Positions 1-8,883 of a DNA stretch of 64,000 nucleotides are shown in pieces (positions within the stretch are counted from its first letter, which is position 1; the number at the start of each line of letters is the position of its first letter). The notes below the pieces were generated by a model, which saw only the letters and a program-made list of their open reading frames with translations, was not told the origin of the DNA and did not search any database. A program made the translations under genes and the position numbers. This stretch comes from Streptomyces sp. BA2. Its GTDB lineage: Bacteria > Actinomycetota > Actinomycetes > Streptomycetales > Streptomycetaceae. The DNA lies in NCBI RefSeq assembly GCF_009769735.1, contig NZ_WSRO01000002.1:9225001-9289000 (forward strand). The letters run 5' to 3'.

Positions 1-39
1 TCTCCATCTGGGGTGGTCTCCGGTGGTCGGGCGGGGGCG

Positions 40-729
40 TCAATGGCCGAGATCGTGCGCGGTGGCACGGTCGAGCGCCAGCCGGACCCACTCCTCGAAG
101 TCGCGGTCTCCCCTCGACGCGGCCTCCCGCCAGCGCTGGACACGGTCGCAGGGGGCGCTGATCCGGAGCTGGCTGGCCCGCGCGGGGCTGGCTGGCCGGT
201 TTCCTCTGCGGCCCTCCCGCAGCCGCAGTCGGAGCTGGTTCCGTGACCAGCCGTGTTGCTCCGCCTGGTCGAGCCAGGTGTCGGCCTCCGCCGGTGGCAG
301 GGAGGCGACCTCGGCGTGGTGGCCGAAGCTCAGCGTCTCGCGCCGACGCCAGAGCTCGAAGTGTCGTGCCACCCACGCGTAGTTGCGCAGTGTCTGGTAG
401 TCGAGGCCCGCGGCCTGGACTCCGGTCTGGTAGCGGTCTGCGTAGCGGTCCTGGCCGTAGACGAGCCAGTCGCCCAGGCACCAGGCGGAGGAGTCGGCGA
501 TCTGGAAGATGTGCTGCCCGGCCTTCTCCCATCGGTCGTACGTGAGGCTGGTGGGTATCTTGAGGCCGACCCGGGTGGTGAAGATTCGTTCCCGCTCGCC
601 GGGCCTGCGAGGGCGGGCCGCCTCGGTCGCTCGGCGGCCGACTGGTAATTGACGGTCACTCCGGTCGTGCTGTGCTATGTGGTGCACCGGCTTTCTCCTG
701 AAATCGGGGCATGATGCTTCTCGCACCAT
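40..729 (-). CDS. LmbU-family transcriptional regulator
   Basis: Resembles LmbU, the pathway activator of lincomycin biosynthesis, and its many Streptomyces homologues. The family-typical core reads VGLKIPTSLTYDRWEKAG, then DSSAWCLGDWLVYG, GLDYQTLRNYAWVARHFEL and HHAEVASLPPAEADTWLDQA, ending in GWSRNQLRLRLRE, probably part of the DNA-binding helices. The first 50 or so residues are Arg-rich and poorly conserved, so the true start may lie further inside. LmbU proteins usually sit in or near antibiotic clusters. A link to the RiPP-like cluster 10 kb away is only a possibility. Confidence 0.85.
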   Translation of the reverse strand: MVREASCPDFRRKPVHHIAQHDRSDRQLPVGRRATEAARPRRPGERERIFTTRVGLKIPTSLTYDRWEKAGQHIFQIADSSAWCLGDWLVYGQDRYADRYQTGVQAAGLDYQTLRNYAWVARHFELWRRRETLSFGHHAEVASLPPAEADTWLDQAEQHGWSRNQLRLRLREGRRGNRPASPARASQLRISAPCDRVQRWREAASRGDRDFEEWVRLALDRATAHDLGH

Positions 730-921
730 TCATCGCGCCCTCGAGCCATTAAGGGCGCAAGCTCAAAAAACGGTAGTCACCGTCCGAGATACCGTCAATG
801 AATATTTTCGGCCGGAGATGGCCGATTGGGGTGCAATCGGCTTCGATACTGACCGTTTCGGGAGTGCGGCAGGGGCTGACTCGTGCGGGCCCGCCCGGGC
901 CCGCACGACCCTGTCAGCCTG

Positions 922-1737
922 TCAGGGGGTTCCGGCCGAGGCGTGGAGCGTGCCGTCGGAGCCCGTCCGCGCCGCCGCCTCGACGCTGTTGAGGATCAGG
1001 TCCAGGCCCACCCGGAAGGCCTCCTTCGCCTCCTGCTCCATGTGTGACGCGGCGCCGCCCGCCTCCGCCTCGGTCATGGCGGCGAGAGTCGCGGCCGATT
1101 CCAGGGCCGCGAGGGCGGGGAAGCGTTCGGTGAAGTTGGGCGCGAACTCCGCGAGCAGTGCGGACCGCTGGGCCCACCACTCCTCGTCGGGCACCCCGGT
1201 CTCCGGCGCCGCCTGCCGGTGTTCCGTCGCGACGATGGCCATACCCCGCACGAACTGGGACAACACCGCGATGACCCGTCTTACGTGCAGGGGTTCAAGG
1301 CTGATTCCGCCCAGGATCCGCACCACCGTTTCCAGCCGCGTGTACTCGTTCGGCCCGAGTACGGGTCGGGCCTGCGAGACCTGGAGGACCCAGGGGTGGC
1401 GGAGATAGAACGCCCAGGCGTCGTCGGCCCAGTCGGTGATTGCCGGCCGCCACCCCGCGCTCGTGTCGTACTCCGTGGGCAGTTCGGCCAGCACCCGGTC
1501 GTGCATGAGGTCGACCAGTTCGCTCTTGCTCGGCACGTACGTGTAGAGCGCCATGGCGGTCCGCCCGAGCTGGGTCCCGACCGCCCGCATGGACAGGGCC
1601 GTCATGCCCTGTTCGTCCGCCACCGCGACACCCGCGGCCACGATCGTGTCCACGTCGAGTCCGGGTTTGGGACCGGGTTTGGATCCGGGTTTGAGAGCGT
1701 GCCCCCCGGATTCGGCCGATCGCCAGAGCAGGGACAT
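922..1737 (-). CDS. TetR family regulator (TetR C-terminal-domain type)
   Basis: N-terminal HTH reads DTIVAAGVAVADEQGMTAL followed by RAVGTQLGRTAMALYTYV; the C-terminal ligand domain carries the WAFYLRHPWVLQV segment typical of TetR regulators paired with DrrAB exporters. I chose the ATG at 1737 (MSLLWRSAES) because relatives begin with MxLLW; the frame stays open to 1809 but that part would cover the operator sites. It is divergent from the siderophore-interacting-protein/ABC operon, which it probably represses together with its own gene. About 271 residues, a normal length for this subgroup. Confidence 0.88.
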   Translation of the reverse strand: MSLLWRSAESGGHALKPGSKPGPKPGLDVDTIVAAGVAVADEQGMTALSMRAVGTQLGRTAMALYTYVPSKSELVDLMHDRVLAELPTEYDTSAGWRPAITDWADDAWAFYLRHPWVLQVSQARPVLGPNEYTRLETVVRILGGISLEPLHVRRVIAVLSQFVRGMAIVATEHRQAAPETGVPDEEWWAQRSALLAEFAPNFTERFPALAALESAATLAAMTEAEAGGAASHMEQEAKEAFRVGLDLILNSVEAAARTGSDGTLHASAGTP

Positions 1738-1785
1738 GGATCGGCGGGCATCGCCCTGTCCGGCGAAAACAACCACCTTGCAACT

Positions 1786-1800
1786 CCTTACTGCATAAAG
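1786..1800. promoter_or_regulatory. Candidate TetR operator, site 1
   Basis: Sequence CCTTACTGCATAAAG. Read on the minus strand it is CTTTATGCAGTAAGG, matching site 2 (1820-1834) at 13 of 15 positions. Each copy is itself an imperfect dyad of the form CTTTAY-N3-GTAAGG. It lies between the TetR start and the divergent SIP start. Confidence 0.6.
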
Positions 1801-1819
1801 TAACCTCACCGGCGCAACT

Positions 1820-1834
1820 CTTTACGCTGTAAGG
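1820..1834. promoter_or_regulatory. Candidate TetR operator, site 2
   Basis: Sequence CTTTACGCTGTAAGG, an imperfect dyad and the inverted partner of site 1. The two centres are 34 bp apart, about three helical turns, which would suit two dimers on one face of the DNA. Confidence 0.6.
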
Positions 1835-1891
1835 ATACCAGCTGGGCGGTCACCGGCCCCGGTATGCCCGTACGTTCGTGGAAGGTTTTCG

Positions 1892-2776
1892 ATGGCAGAG
1901 CTCCCCGTCACGTTCATCCAGGTCACCGACATCACACGCATCACACCGCGGATGGCCCGCGTGACGTTCGAGGCCTCCCACCTCGACGACTCAGTCGGCC
2001 TGACCCCGGACCAGCAGCTCAAGCTCTGCTTCCCCCGGCCCGGCCAGGAGCGGCCCGTCCTGCCGGAGCAGAGCGACGACGCGACGGGCTGGTACCAGGC
2101 ATTTCTGGCCATTGCGGAGGACGAGCGGCCCTGGATGCGCAGCTTCACCCTCCGCCGGCGCGTACCCGGGACGAACACCGTCGAGGTCGACTTCGTCCTG
2201 CACGGCGACAGCGGCCCGGCCAGCGCCTGGGCCGGCTCCGCCCGCCCCGGCGACCGGCTCGGCATGGTCGGCCCCTCCGCGCTCTACGCCGGACCGGTCT
2301 CCCTGACGGACTCGATCGCCTCCACCGACTGGCTGCTGCTCGCCGGCGACGAGACGGCACTGCCCGCCATCGGCACCCTGCTGGAGGCCCTGCCCGAGCG
2401 GACCCGCGCCCAGGTCTACATCGAGGTCGCCGGCCGCGCCGAGCAGCAGACCTTCCAGACGGCGGGCGACGTCACCCTGCACTGGCTGCACCGCGACGGA
2501 ACCCAGGCCGGCCGCAGCGAAGCCCTGATCGACGCCGTCCGCGGCGCCGAGTTCCCGCCCGGGCGCCCCTTCGCCTGGCTGGCCGGCGAGGCAGGCGTCG
2601 TCCGGACCCTGCGGCGCCACCTGGTCAACGACAGGGGGCTCGACAAGCGCGCGATCGACTTCAGCGGCTACTGGCGCGTCAAGCTCACCCAGGACGACGC
2701 CCCGACCGCCGACGACATGGCCGAGGCGCAGGAGCGCCTCGCCGAGTACCAGGCGGCGGCCGATGGCCAGTCCTGA
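1892..2776 (+). CDS. Siderophore-interacting protein (SIP family flavin reductase)
   Basis: Belongs to the SIP/ViuB family of FAD-containing ferric-siderophore reductases. The N-terminal FAD-binding barrel contains RSFTLRR (the RxYTxR-type flavin motif) at about residues 85-91; the C-terminal NAD(P)H-binding domain has LLLAGDETALPAI and the end motif GYWR. 294 residues, normal length. A GGAAGG ribosome site precedes the ATG. It is first in an operon with DrrA- and DrrB-like exporter genes, so it may process a chelated-iron or redox-active cargo. The divergent TetR probably controls it. Confidence 0.9.
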   Translation: MAELPVTFIQVTDITRITPRMARVTFEASHLDDSVGLTPDQQLKLCFPRPGQERPVLPEQSDDATGWYQAFLAIAEDERPWMRSFTLRRRVPGTNTVEVDFVLHGDSGPASAWAGSARPGDRLGMVGPSALYAGPVSLTDSIASTDWLLLAGDETALPAIGTLLEALPERTRAQVYIEVAGRAEQQTFQTAGDVTLHWLHRDGTQAGRSEALIDAVRGAEFPPGRPFAWLAGEAGVVRTLRRHLVNDRGLDKRAIDFSGYWRVKLTQDDAPTADDMAEAQERLAEYQAAADGQS

Positions 2777-2855
2777 CGAGCCGCGCGCCGGAGCCGGCAT
2801 CCCGGCCGGGCGCCGCGAGTCGGCCGGACGACTGCCGGGCCGAGAGAAGGATTTG

Positions 2856-3839
2856 ATGATCACAGTACGAGGTCTCGCCCGCCGGTTCACCGTGCGCGGC
2901 CAGAGTGTCGAAGCGGTCAAAGGCATCGACTTCGACGTGGCGCCCGGGGAGGTTGTCGGGTTCCTCGGCCCCAACGGGGCGGGCAAGACCACGACCTTAC
3001 GGATGCTCACGACCCTGCTGCGCCCCACCGGCGGAACCGGCACCGTGGCCGACTGCGACCTGCTGACGGACCCCCAGGGCGTCCGGCGCAGGATCGGCTG
3101 CGTCCACCAGGGCGGCGCCACCTGGCCCGAGTCCAGAGTCGCCGAGGAGATCGAACTCCAGGCCCGGCTCTACGGCCTGTCCCGGTCCGAGGCCAAACGG
3201 CGCGGGGCCCTGCTCGCCGAGCGGCTCGACCTCGCCGGCCTGGACCAGCGCCCCGTCAAGACGCTCTCCGGCGGTCAGCGCCGTCGGCTCGACATCGCTC
3301 TCGGACTGGTCCACGAACCGACGCTCGTCTTCCTCGACGAGCCCACCACCGGGCTCGATCCGCAGAGCCGGGCCAACCTCTGGGACCACGTCCGCCGCCT
3401 GCGCTCCGAGCAGGGCACGACCGTCTTCCTCACCACGCACTACCTCGACGAGGCGGACGCGCTGTGCGACCGGATCCTCGTCACCGATCACGGCACGATC
3501 GTCGCCGAGGGAACCCCCGACGCACTCAAGGCCCGGGTCGCCGGCGACGCGATCACCATCGAGGTGACCGACCAGATCGCGGAGGCGGCCGACGTCGCCG
3601 GGCGGCTGACCGGCGCGACCGAGGTGAGCGTTGACGGCGACACGGTGCGCTTCCGGGTGCCCCGCGGCGACGCCGCCCTGCCGGAACTGCTGCGCACCCT
3701 CGACGGCCGGGGGATCACCATGGTCTCGGTCAAGGTCAACCGGCCCACCCTCGACGACGTGTTCCTCAGCCTGACCGGACGCTCCCTGCGGGACGACGAC
3801 CCCGCGCCCCAGGCCAGGGAGGCCGTCCATGCTGCGTGA
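2856..3839 (+). CDS. ABC transporter ATP-binding protein, DrrA type
   Basis: Walker A is GPNGAGKTTT, the signature is LSGGQRRRLDIA, and Walker B with its glutamate is LVFLDEPTTGLDP, followed by the H-loop TTHYLDEAD. The C-terminal ~80 residues form the extension typical of daunorubicin-type exporters (DUF4162-like). The ATG at 2856 is preferred because AGAAGG precedes it; the frame stays open upstream but overlaps the SIP gene. It would energise export through the membrane partner encoded downstream, whose gene overlaps this one by 11 bp. Confidence 0.93.
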   Translation: MITVRGLARRFTVRGQSVEAVKGIDFDVAPGEVVGFLGPNGAGKTTTLRMLTTLLRPTGGTGTVADCDLLTDPQGVRRRIGCVHQGGATWPESRVAEEIELQARLYGLSRSEAKRRGALLAERLDLAGLDQRPVKTLSGGQRRRLDIALGLVHEPTLVFLDEPTTGLDPQSRANLWDHVRRLRSEQGTTVFLTTHYLDEADALCDRILVTDHGTIVAEGTPDALKARVAGDAITIEVTDQIAEAADVAGRLTGATEVSVDGDTVRFRVPRGDAALPELLRTLDGRGITMVSVKVNRPTLDDVFLSLTGRSLRDDDPAPQAREAVHAA

Positions 3840-4596
3840 CACCCAACTGATCTTCGTGCGGGACATGAAGCTCGCGCTGCGCAGCCCGACCTGGCTGCTC
3901 ATCGGGATCATGCAGCCGCTGCTGTACCTGTTCCTCTTCGGACCCCTCATGGTGTCCGTGGTCGACCACACCCCCGGTTTCCCGCCCGGCGGCGCCTGGG
4001 AGGTCCTCACCCCGGCCCTCATCGTCCAGACGGCATTGTTCAGCGGCTCCTTCGCCGGGGTGGGGCTGCTCACCGAGTACCGGGTCGGCGTCGTCGACCG
4101 CTTCCGCGGCACGCCCGCGAGCAGGGCCGCCTTGCTGTTCGGCAAGGTCCTGGCCCAGGCTGTGCAAGCCACCGCGCAGTCCGTACTGATCGTGCTGGTG
4201 ACGCTGCTCGTCTTCGACCTCGACGCCTCACTGACCGGGCTGCTGCTCAGCCTGGCGATCGCCGCGGTCCTGGCCATCACGCTGTCCTCGGGATCGTACG
4301 CACTGGCGATGGTCCTCAAGAGCGAGGCCGCGTTCCCCGCGCTGATGAACGCCGTGCTCCTGCCGCTTCTGCTGCTGTCCGGGGTGCTGCTGCCGGTCTC
4401 CGAGCAACTGGCCCCAGGCTGGCTGTACAACCTGGCCCGGATCAACCCCCTGACCCATGTGGTCGACGCCGAACGCGCGGCGTTCCGGGGGGACATGAGC
4501 GCCACGGGGCTGCTGACCGGCTGCCTCGTGCTGCTGGTCATGGCCGCCCTCGCCCTGCTGTGGGGCACGCGGACCTTCCGCAAGGAGAACGCCTGA
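3829..4596 (+). CDS. ABC-2 type transporter permease, DrrB type
   Basis: 255-residue inner-membrane protein with about six hydrophobic segments (for example [19 protein letters not shown] near residue 24 and [14 protein letters not shown] near residue 180). The motif [14 protein letters not shown] in the first cytoplasmic loop and [19 protein letters not shown] near the end are DrrB/NodJ hallmarks. It starts inside the end of the ATPase gene, implying translational coupling. It forms the export channel with the DrrA-like ATPase and is followed by a strong terminator. Confidence 0.92.
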   Translation: MLRDTQLIFVRDMKLALRSPTWLLIGIMQPLLYLFLFGPLMVSVVDHTPGFPPGGAWEVLTPALIVQTALFSGSFAGVGLLTEYRVGVVDRFRGTPASRAALLFGKVLAQAVQATAQSVLIVLVTLLVFDLDASLTGLLLSLAIAAVLAITLSSGSYALAMVLKSEAAFPALMNAVLLPLLLLSGVLLPVSEQLAPGWLYNLARINPLTHVVDAERAAFRGDMSATGLLTGCLVLLVMAALALLWGTRTFRKENA

Positions 4597-4625
4597 CGGC
4601 ACCGCCCGCAGGCCCACCCGAGACT

Positions 4626-4659
4626 GGGCTCCCCCTTACATCCCCCGGTGGGGGAGCCC
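4626..4659 (+). terminator. Rho-independent-like terminator after the ABC operon
   Basis: Perfect 10-bp stem GGGCTCCCCC / GGGGGAGCCC with a 14-nt loop, 30 bp after the permease stop. There is no U-tract, as is common in Streptomyces. Confidence 0.75.
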
Positions 4660-4681
4660 ACCCGCACCACCAATAAGCACA

Positions 4682-5160
4682 CGTGAGGCCGACGCCCTCA
4701 AGGTGACCGGTGCCAGGGAGAACAACCTCAAGAACGTCGCGCGTCAGATCCCGAGACAGCACCTGACCGTCTTCACCGGTGTCTCCGGCTCGGGCAAGTC
4801 GTCCCTGGTGTTCGACACCCTCGCGGCCGAGGCCCAGCGGTAGCTCAACGAGACCTTCGGCGCCTTCGTCCGGACCTTCCTGCCCGACCACGGGCGGCCG
4901 GACATGGACGCCGTCGAGAACATCTCCGCGGCAGTCGTCATCGACCAGAAACGCCTGGGCGGCAACCCGCGCTCAACCGTGGGCACGGTCACCGACATCA
5001 ACCCGCTGCTGCGTCTGCTGTTCTCCCGGGCCGGCGATCGCGCGGGCCTGCCACCGAGCGCGTTCTCCTTGAACGACCCCCAGGGCATGTGCCCCACCTG
5101 CGATGGCCTCGGCGCGACCGTCCGCCTAGGCCTCGACGCGTTCCTCGACCCCATCAGGTG
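4682..5160 (+). pseudogene. UvrA-like drug-resistance protein (DrrC type), degraded
   Basis: The translation [15 protein letters not shown], then [20 protein letters not shown] (UvrA Walker A region), VVIDQKRLGGNPRSTVGT and CPTCDGLG matches the N-terminal part of excinuclease-A-like self-resistance proteins such as DrrC. A TAG at 4841 falls where relatives have Gln (AEAQR-Q-LNETF), and the frame ends at 5160 after about 160 codons whereas the family has about 750. No proper start is visible. It lies directly behind DrrA/DrrB-like genes, recalling the daunorubicin drrABC set, so this is a decayed third component. Confidence 0.85.
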
Positions 5161-5684
5161 ACGGGAGCGCTCACAGTGTCCCTGACGACGCGCGGTTGGC
5201 ATGGGAAACCGGCCGCAATACGGGAGGGCGTCGAGGGGACAGTGGTCATGCACTGGAACCGCGCCGAAGGGGGGACCAGTACGACCCGCCAACTGCCTGT
5301 CTTGGGAGGGTCGTTGAGTGTCCATGTAACCTTCCAGCGCTTACCCTCAAGGAGATCCGCCTTGGGTGAGACCAGTGTCTTGCGCCAGTAGTTGCTCGTA
5401 AGTACTTGTGTGACTACTGCTGCTGGTGCGTCTGTTCCCCGAGGTGAACATCGCCGTTAACGACGTCCACCTCTCGGACGAAGAAGAGGACGAGATGGTT
5501 GAGGGCCGCGTGCATTGACGACCTTGCCTAGCCCCCCGCGGAAGACCCCATCCCGACAGAGTGCCTCGGCGACCTGGCGTTCGCTGGCGTGGGTCAGGCT
5601 CTCCGCCGAGCTCGGTGAGCTTCTGAGGGGTGGTCGTGACTTCGTACCGGTCGGCGCGTACGGGAGCGCCTTGAGGGGCGGCCG
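5161..5684. other. Intergenic stretch with no recognisable gene
   Basis: About 520 bp between the broken drrC-like gene and the PAP2 gene. Neither strand gives a translation I recognise; probably decay debris. Confidence 0.5.
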
Positions 5685-6233
5685 CTAGAGCCAGTGGTGC
5701 AGGATCAGGCGCGGGGTGCGGTGAGTGAGCCAGGCGCTGGCCAGGCCGATCGCGGCGCCGACCGCCACGTCGCTGGGGTAGTGGGCGCCGCTTTGCACGC
5801 GTTCGATGGCCACCATGGTGGCCGGTACCGAACACAGGGCGCCGGCCAGGGGCCATGCGGGGGCGACGGCGGTGGTGAAGGCGACCGCGGCGGCAGTGTG
5901 CCCGGAGGGAAAGGAGGACGAGTCGGGACGGTCCTCGACCTCGTCGTGCGGGAACCACTCCCTGGGGGGCCGGGGGCGGTGGGCCAGCTGTTTGCACACC
6001 CCGTTGGAGACCAGCTGCGCCACCGCCACAGCGGCCAGGCCCGCGATGGCGGCCTTGCGCCCGCGCCAGCCGCCCAGCCAGACCATCGTGGCGGCCGCGC
6101 CGCACCACAGCTTGGTCCCCTCCGCCGTCTCCTCCACTGCTGACAGCGTCCGGTGAAGGCTGGGCCAGGCACGGGCAGCAAGCTGCTTGGCCAGACTCTG
6201 GTCTGTCTCACGAATCCCTGCCAGCAACCTCAT
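5685..6233 (-). CDS. PAP2 family phosphatase
   Basis: Carries the three-part PAP2 signature: KQLAHRPRPP (KX6RP type), SSFPSGHTAAAVAF (PSGH) and ERVQSGAHYPSDVAVG (SRX5HX3D type, with SR replaced by ER). Hydrophobic helices surround these motifs, so it is a membrane phosphatase acting on a lipid phosphate such as phosphatidic acid or an isoprenoid pyrophosphate. About 182 residues. The ATG at 6233 is taken; an in-frame TTG at 6251 would add six residues. The function of the pathway is not indicated by neighbours. Confidence 0.85.
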   Translation of the reverse strand: MRLLAGIRETDQSLAKQLAARAWPSLHRTLSAVEETAEGTKLWCGAAATMVWLGGWRGRKAAIAGLAAVAVAQLVSNGVCKQLAHRPRPPREWFPHDEVEDRPDSSSFPSGHTAAAVAFTTAVAPAWPLAGALCSVPATMVAIERVQSGAHYPSDVAVGAAIGLASAWLTHRTPRLILHHWL

Positions 6234-6254
6234 AGCCTGCAAGTATCCCAAAGA

Positions 6255-7919
6255 TCACCGGGAGCCGCCGCGCAGGGCGGGCCAGTTGGCCGGGATGCTG
6301 GCGGGGCCGAAGACGATCCTTTCCCGGTTGAGGTCGTAGCGCACGTGCTGGCTGCCCTTGAACAGGTAGACGTCGGTGCTGCTGTTGGGCCTGTTGACGG
6401 CGGCCTCGATGTCAGAGGTGAAGCTGGTGCCCTGCAGTCCGGGCCAGTTGGCTGAGATGCTGGCGGGCCCGTGCTCGCGCTTCTCCTTGCTGACGTTGTA
6501 GCGGATGTACTGGCTGCCGCGGAACAGGTAGATGTCGCTGTTGCTGCCGGGCACCTTGCAAGCGGCGCCGATACCGGAGGTGAAGCTGGTGCCCCTGAGT
6601 CCGGGCCAGTTGGCTGCGATGTCGGCGGGCCCGAAGTCGATCGTCTCGTTCCTGACGGTGTAGCGGACGTACTGGCTGTCCCGGAAGAGGTAGATGTCGG
6701 TGCTGCTGCCGGGCACGGGGCAGGCCGCGCCGAGGTTGGAGGTGAAGCTGGTGCCCCTGAGTCCGGGCCAGCCGCCGGAGATGGTGGGGTACTGCATCGG
6801 GCCGCTGCGGATGTAGAGCTGGAAGTGCCCTTCCTCAGATGGGCCGTTGAAGTTCCAGTAGTCCTCACGCCCGGGCCGGTTGTGCAGCCGCTCCAGGGCC
6901 GCGCGGTCGAAGGCCAGGGTGCGCTCGGCCACGAAGTCGTCCCTGAGCCAGTTGAGGATCTCGCCGATGAGCTCACCGATCAGACCAACCAGCTCAACGA
7001 ACTTCATCGTCGTCTGGAAAGGCGTGCCCAGGGGCAGTTTGCCCAGGAAGCTGGCGACATCCTGGACCGCGGTGGAGATGTCCTTGATCGTGTCGCCGAG
7101 ATCATCGGGCATGCTGTGGTCGCGTTCCCAGCAGTGGATCGTGCAGACCAGCGCCTTGTCGACCGAGCCGGAGAACAGCACGGTGCCCGTGTCGACGGTG
7201 TGTGTCTCACCCTTGTCCACGTTCTCGTAGATACGGGTGACGGACGACTGCTTCCCGCCCTGATCAGCGCCCGCTGCCAGGGCCCAGTAAATCTCGTCCG
7301 AGGCGCTGGCCTCGTTGGACTCACGCACGCAGTAGAACTTCGACAGCGCCAGCAGGGTCTGCACCGCCTTGGGCTCCCCGAGCGTCTTCTGCAGCTCCGA
7401 GGCGGTCACTACCGTCGCCCCGTACCCGTAGTCCGCCATCGCGTGCACAAACTCCTGCGAGTCCATGTCCCCGCCGTCCGCCCCGGCCGCGCCCGCGGCA
7501 TCGAGGTCGGTCAGGCTCACGTTCGGCTGCGACCTGATCTCCTCACCGACCACTTCCAGGTCGGCAAGCAGGTCCTGTGAGGTGTAGCCCTGCTCGACGG
7601 GACGCGCGACGAGACTGTCGGGGAACAGCGTCGACGCGTTGCGCACCGACTCCTCCTCCAGGAAGACTCGGCCGATCTCCCACGCTCCCTCCGTGGAGAA
7701 CAGCCGCTGGAGCAGCCTCACCAGCGGCGCCTCCAGGTCCGTCAGCTCCTGTCCGGCCTCCAGCCGGGCCGCACCGTGCAGCATCGCCCCGTACAGCAGC
7801 CGCGACCCCCGCGACGTCGCCGTGCGCGCTGCCAACTGCGCCGGCAGCTCCCCGCCCTGCAACTGCGCACGAAGCCGCTCCACACATTTGTCCCGGGACA
7901 CCGTGAACTCAGATGACAT
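6255..7919 (-). CDS. Hemopexin-repeat protein
   Basis: 554 residues from the ATG at 7919. The C-terminal ~190 residues hold three clear hemopexin-like repeats of about 55 residues, each with the form DIYLFRGSQYIRY...GPASI.ANWPGL.GTSFTS, preceded by a partial one (HFQLYIRSGPMQY). The N-terminal ~360 residues are predicted helical, contain a hydrophobic segment (VELVGLIGELIGEIL) and match no family I recognise. There is no signal peptide. Hemopexin propellers bind ligands or protein partners; in bacteria they occur in a few insect-associated and spore-associated proteins. The role here is unknown. Confidence 0.8.
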   Translation of the reverse strand: MSSEFTVSRDKCVERLRAQLQGGELPAQLAARTATSRGSRLLYGAMLHGAARLEAGQELTDLEAPLVRLLQRLFSTEGAWEIGRVFLEEESVRNASTLFPDSLVARPVEQGYTSQDLLADLEVVGEEIRSQPNVSLTDLDAAGAAGADGGDMDSQEFVHAMADYGYGATVVTASELQKTLGEPKAVQTLLALSKFYCVRESNEASASDEIYWALAAGADQGGKQSSVTRIYENVDKGETHTVDTGTVLFSGSVDKALVCTIHCWERDHSMPDDLGDTIKDISTAVQDVASFLGKLPLGTPFQTTMKFVELVGLIGELIGEILNWLRDDFVAERTLAFDRAALERLHNRPGREDYWNFNGPSEEGHFQLYIRSGPMQYPTISGGWPGLRGTSFTSNLGAACPVPGSSTDIYLFRDSQYVRYTVRNETIDFGPADIAANWPGLRGTSFTSGIGAACKVPGSNSDIYLFRGSQYIRYNVSKEKREHGPASISANWPGLQGTSFTSDIEAAVNRPNSSTDVYLFKGSQHVRYDLNRERIVFGPASIPANWPALRGGSR

Positions 7920-8264
7920 GACCAACCCCATCCAGAGAAGGACGCTGCTGTCGTATATGCGACAGCAGCGTCCTTCCCACCGGCATGACACATCGCAGTA
8001 GGCCCTATACAGACAGTGCCAATATGGCGAGATCGAGGGGCGCGCGGTCAACCGCAACGCACGCCCTGCGGCCCTGGGGCCGATGCCGGTCCGGGGCGAG
8101 CTCCCTGCGGTACTTGCGATCTTTGCTGCTGGTGACAGAAAGACTGCCGAATGGAAACTTGTGACAAGCCGCGTGCCTTGCCGGTGACAGCCAGGTTGCT
8201 TCAACTGGTCTCATGTATCAGCTCAAACGGCACTGCTGGTGACAACTATTGAGCTTCGGCCCAT

Positions 8265-8295
8265 GGGGCCTGGTTCCTCACGGGAGCCAGGCCCC
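8265..8295. terminator. Hairpin, terminator-like
   Basis: GGGGCCTGGTTCC pairs with GGGAGCCAGGCCCC across a short loop. It stands between two divergent genes, where no neighbour obviously ends, so it may terminate a lost gene or act as an insulator. The rest of 7920-8402 shows no gene. Confidence 0.55.
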
Positions 8296-8402
8296 AACCC
8301 TCTGTCCGATACGCCCTGGGTCCCTGGGTCAGGCACCCGAAGGGGTGGATTCCCCCCGCGAATCGGTCGGTATCTGGCGGGGGCACCGATAGCGTATGGA
8401 TC

Positions 8403-8840
8403 ATGAGCGAATCTTCCGAAGACTTCGTTCTCTACAGCGGCCCCAACTACACCGGTGACAGCTGCGTCCTGCCGTGCGACGGCGATACGTACACGCTGGT
8501 GGCGCTCGGCCTCGACAAGATCGCCTCGATCCAGCTGCCCAAGATCCGGCCTCCCTTCGACGGCACCTTCTTCGTGCGGCTCTTCAACGAGCAGCCGCCG
8601 CCGTCCATGCCTGAGATGGGCGCCGGGGGCATGAAGGACTTCACGGAGGACACCCCCGATACGGAAAAGTGGGCAGACTCGGGCTGGGCCGAAGCCCTTG
8701 AGTCCGACCTACGGTCGCTCCACCACCGGGCGCCTTGGAGTGCCGTTCGAGGAACCGTCACCGTGACCGGCGAGCTGGATCTGGTGAGTCAAGTCGCTTG
8801 TCTGATCGCGAATCTACGGCTGCCCGGCCCTGCGGCGTGA
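8403..8840 (+). CDS. Small hypothetical protein, beta/gamma-crystallin-like N-terminus
   Basis: 145 residues. The start EDFVLYSGPNYTGDSCVL, followed by a GDTYTL strand and LDKIASIQLP, resembles one Greek-key motif of beta/gamma-crystallin proteins (aromatic-x-G near an F/Y-x-G turn). The middle is acidic and Pro/Met-rich, and the rest is not recognised. No signal peptide. Coding is supported by GC-rich third positions and normal codon use, but function is not. Confidence 0.6.
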   Translation: MSESSEDFVLYSGPNYTGDSCVLPCDGDTYTLVALGLDKIASIQLPKIRPPFDGTFFVRLFNEQPPPSMPEMGAGGMKDFTEDTPDTEKWADSGWAEALESDLRSLHHRAPWSAVRGTVTVTGELDLVSQVACLIANLRLPGPAA

Positions 8841-8883
8841 GCCTTCCGGATCGGTGCAGCAGTTTCCGACGAGGGTCTCCTGG

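Noticed and set aside
6255..6900. Tandem DNA repeats as a separate element
   Set aside because: They are the coding sequence of the hemopexin-like protein repeats.
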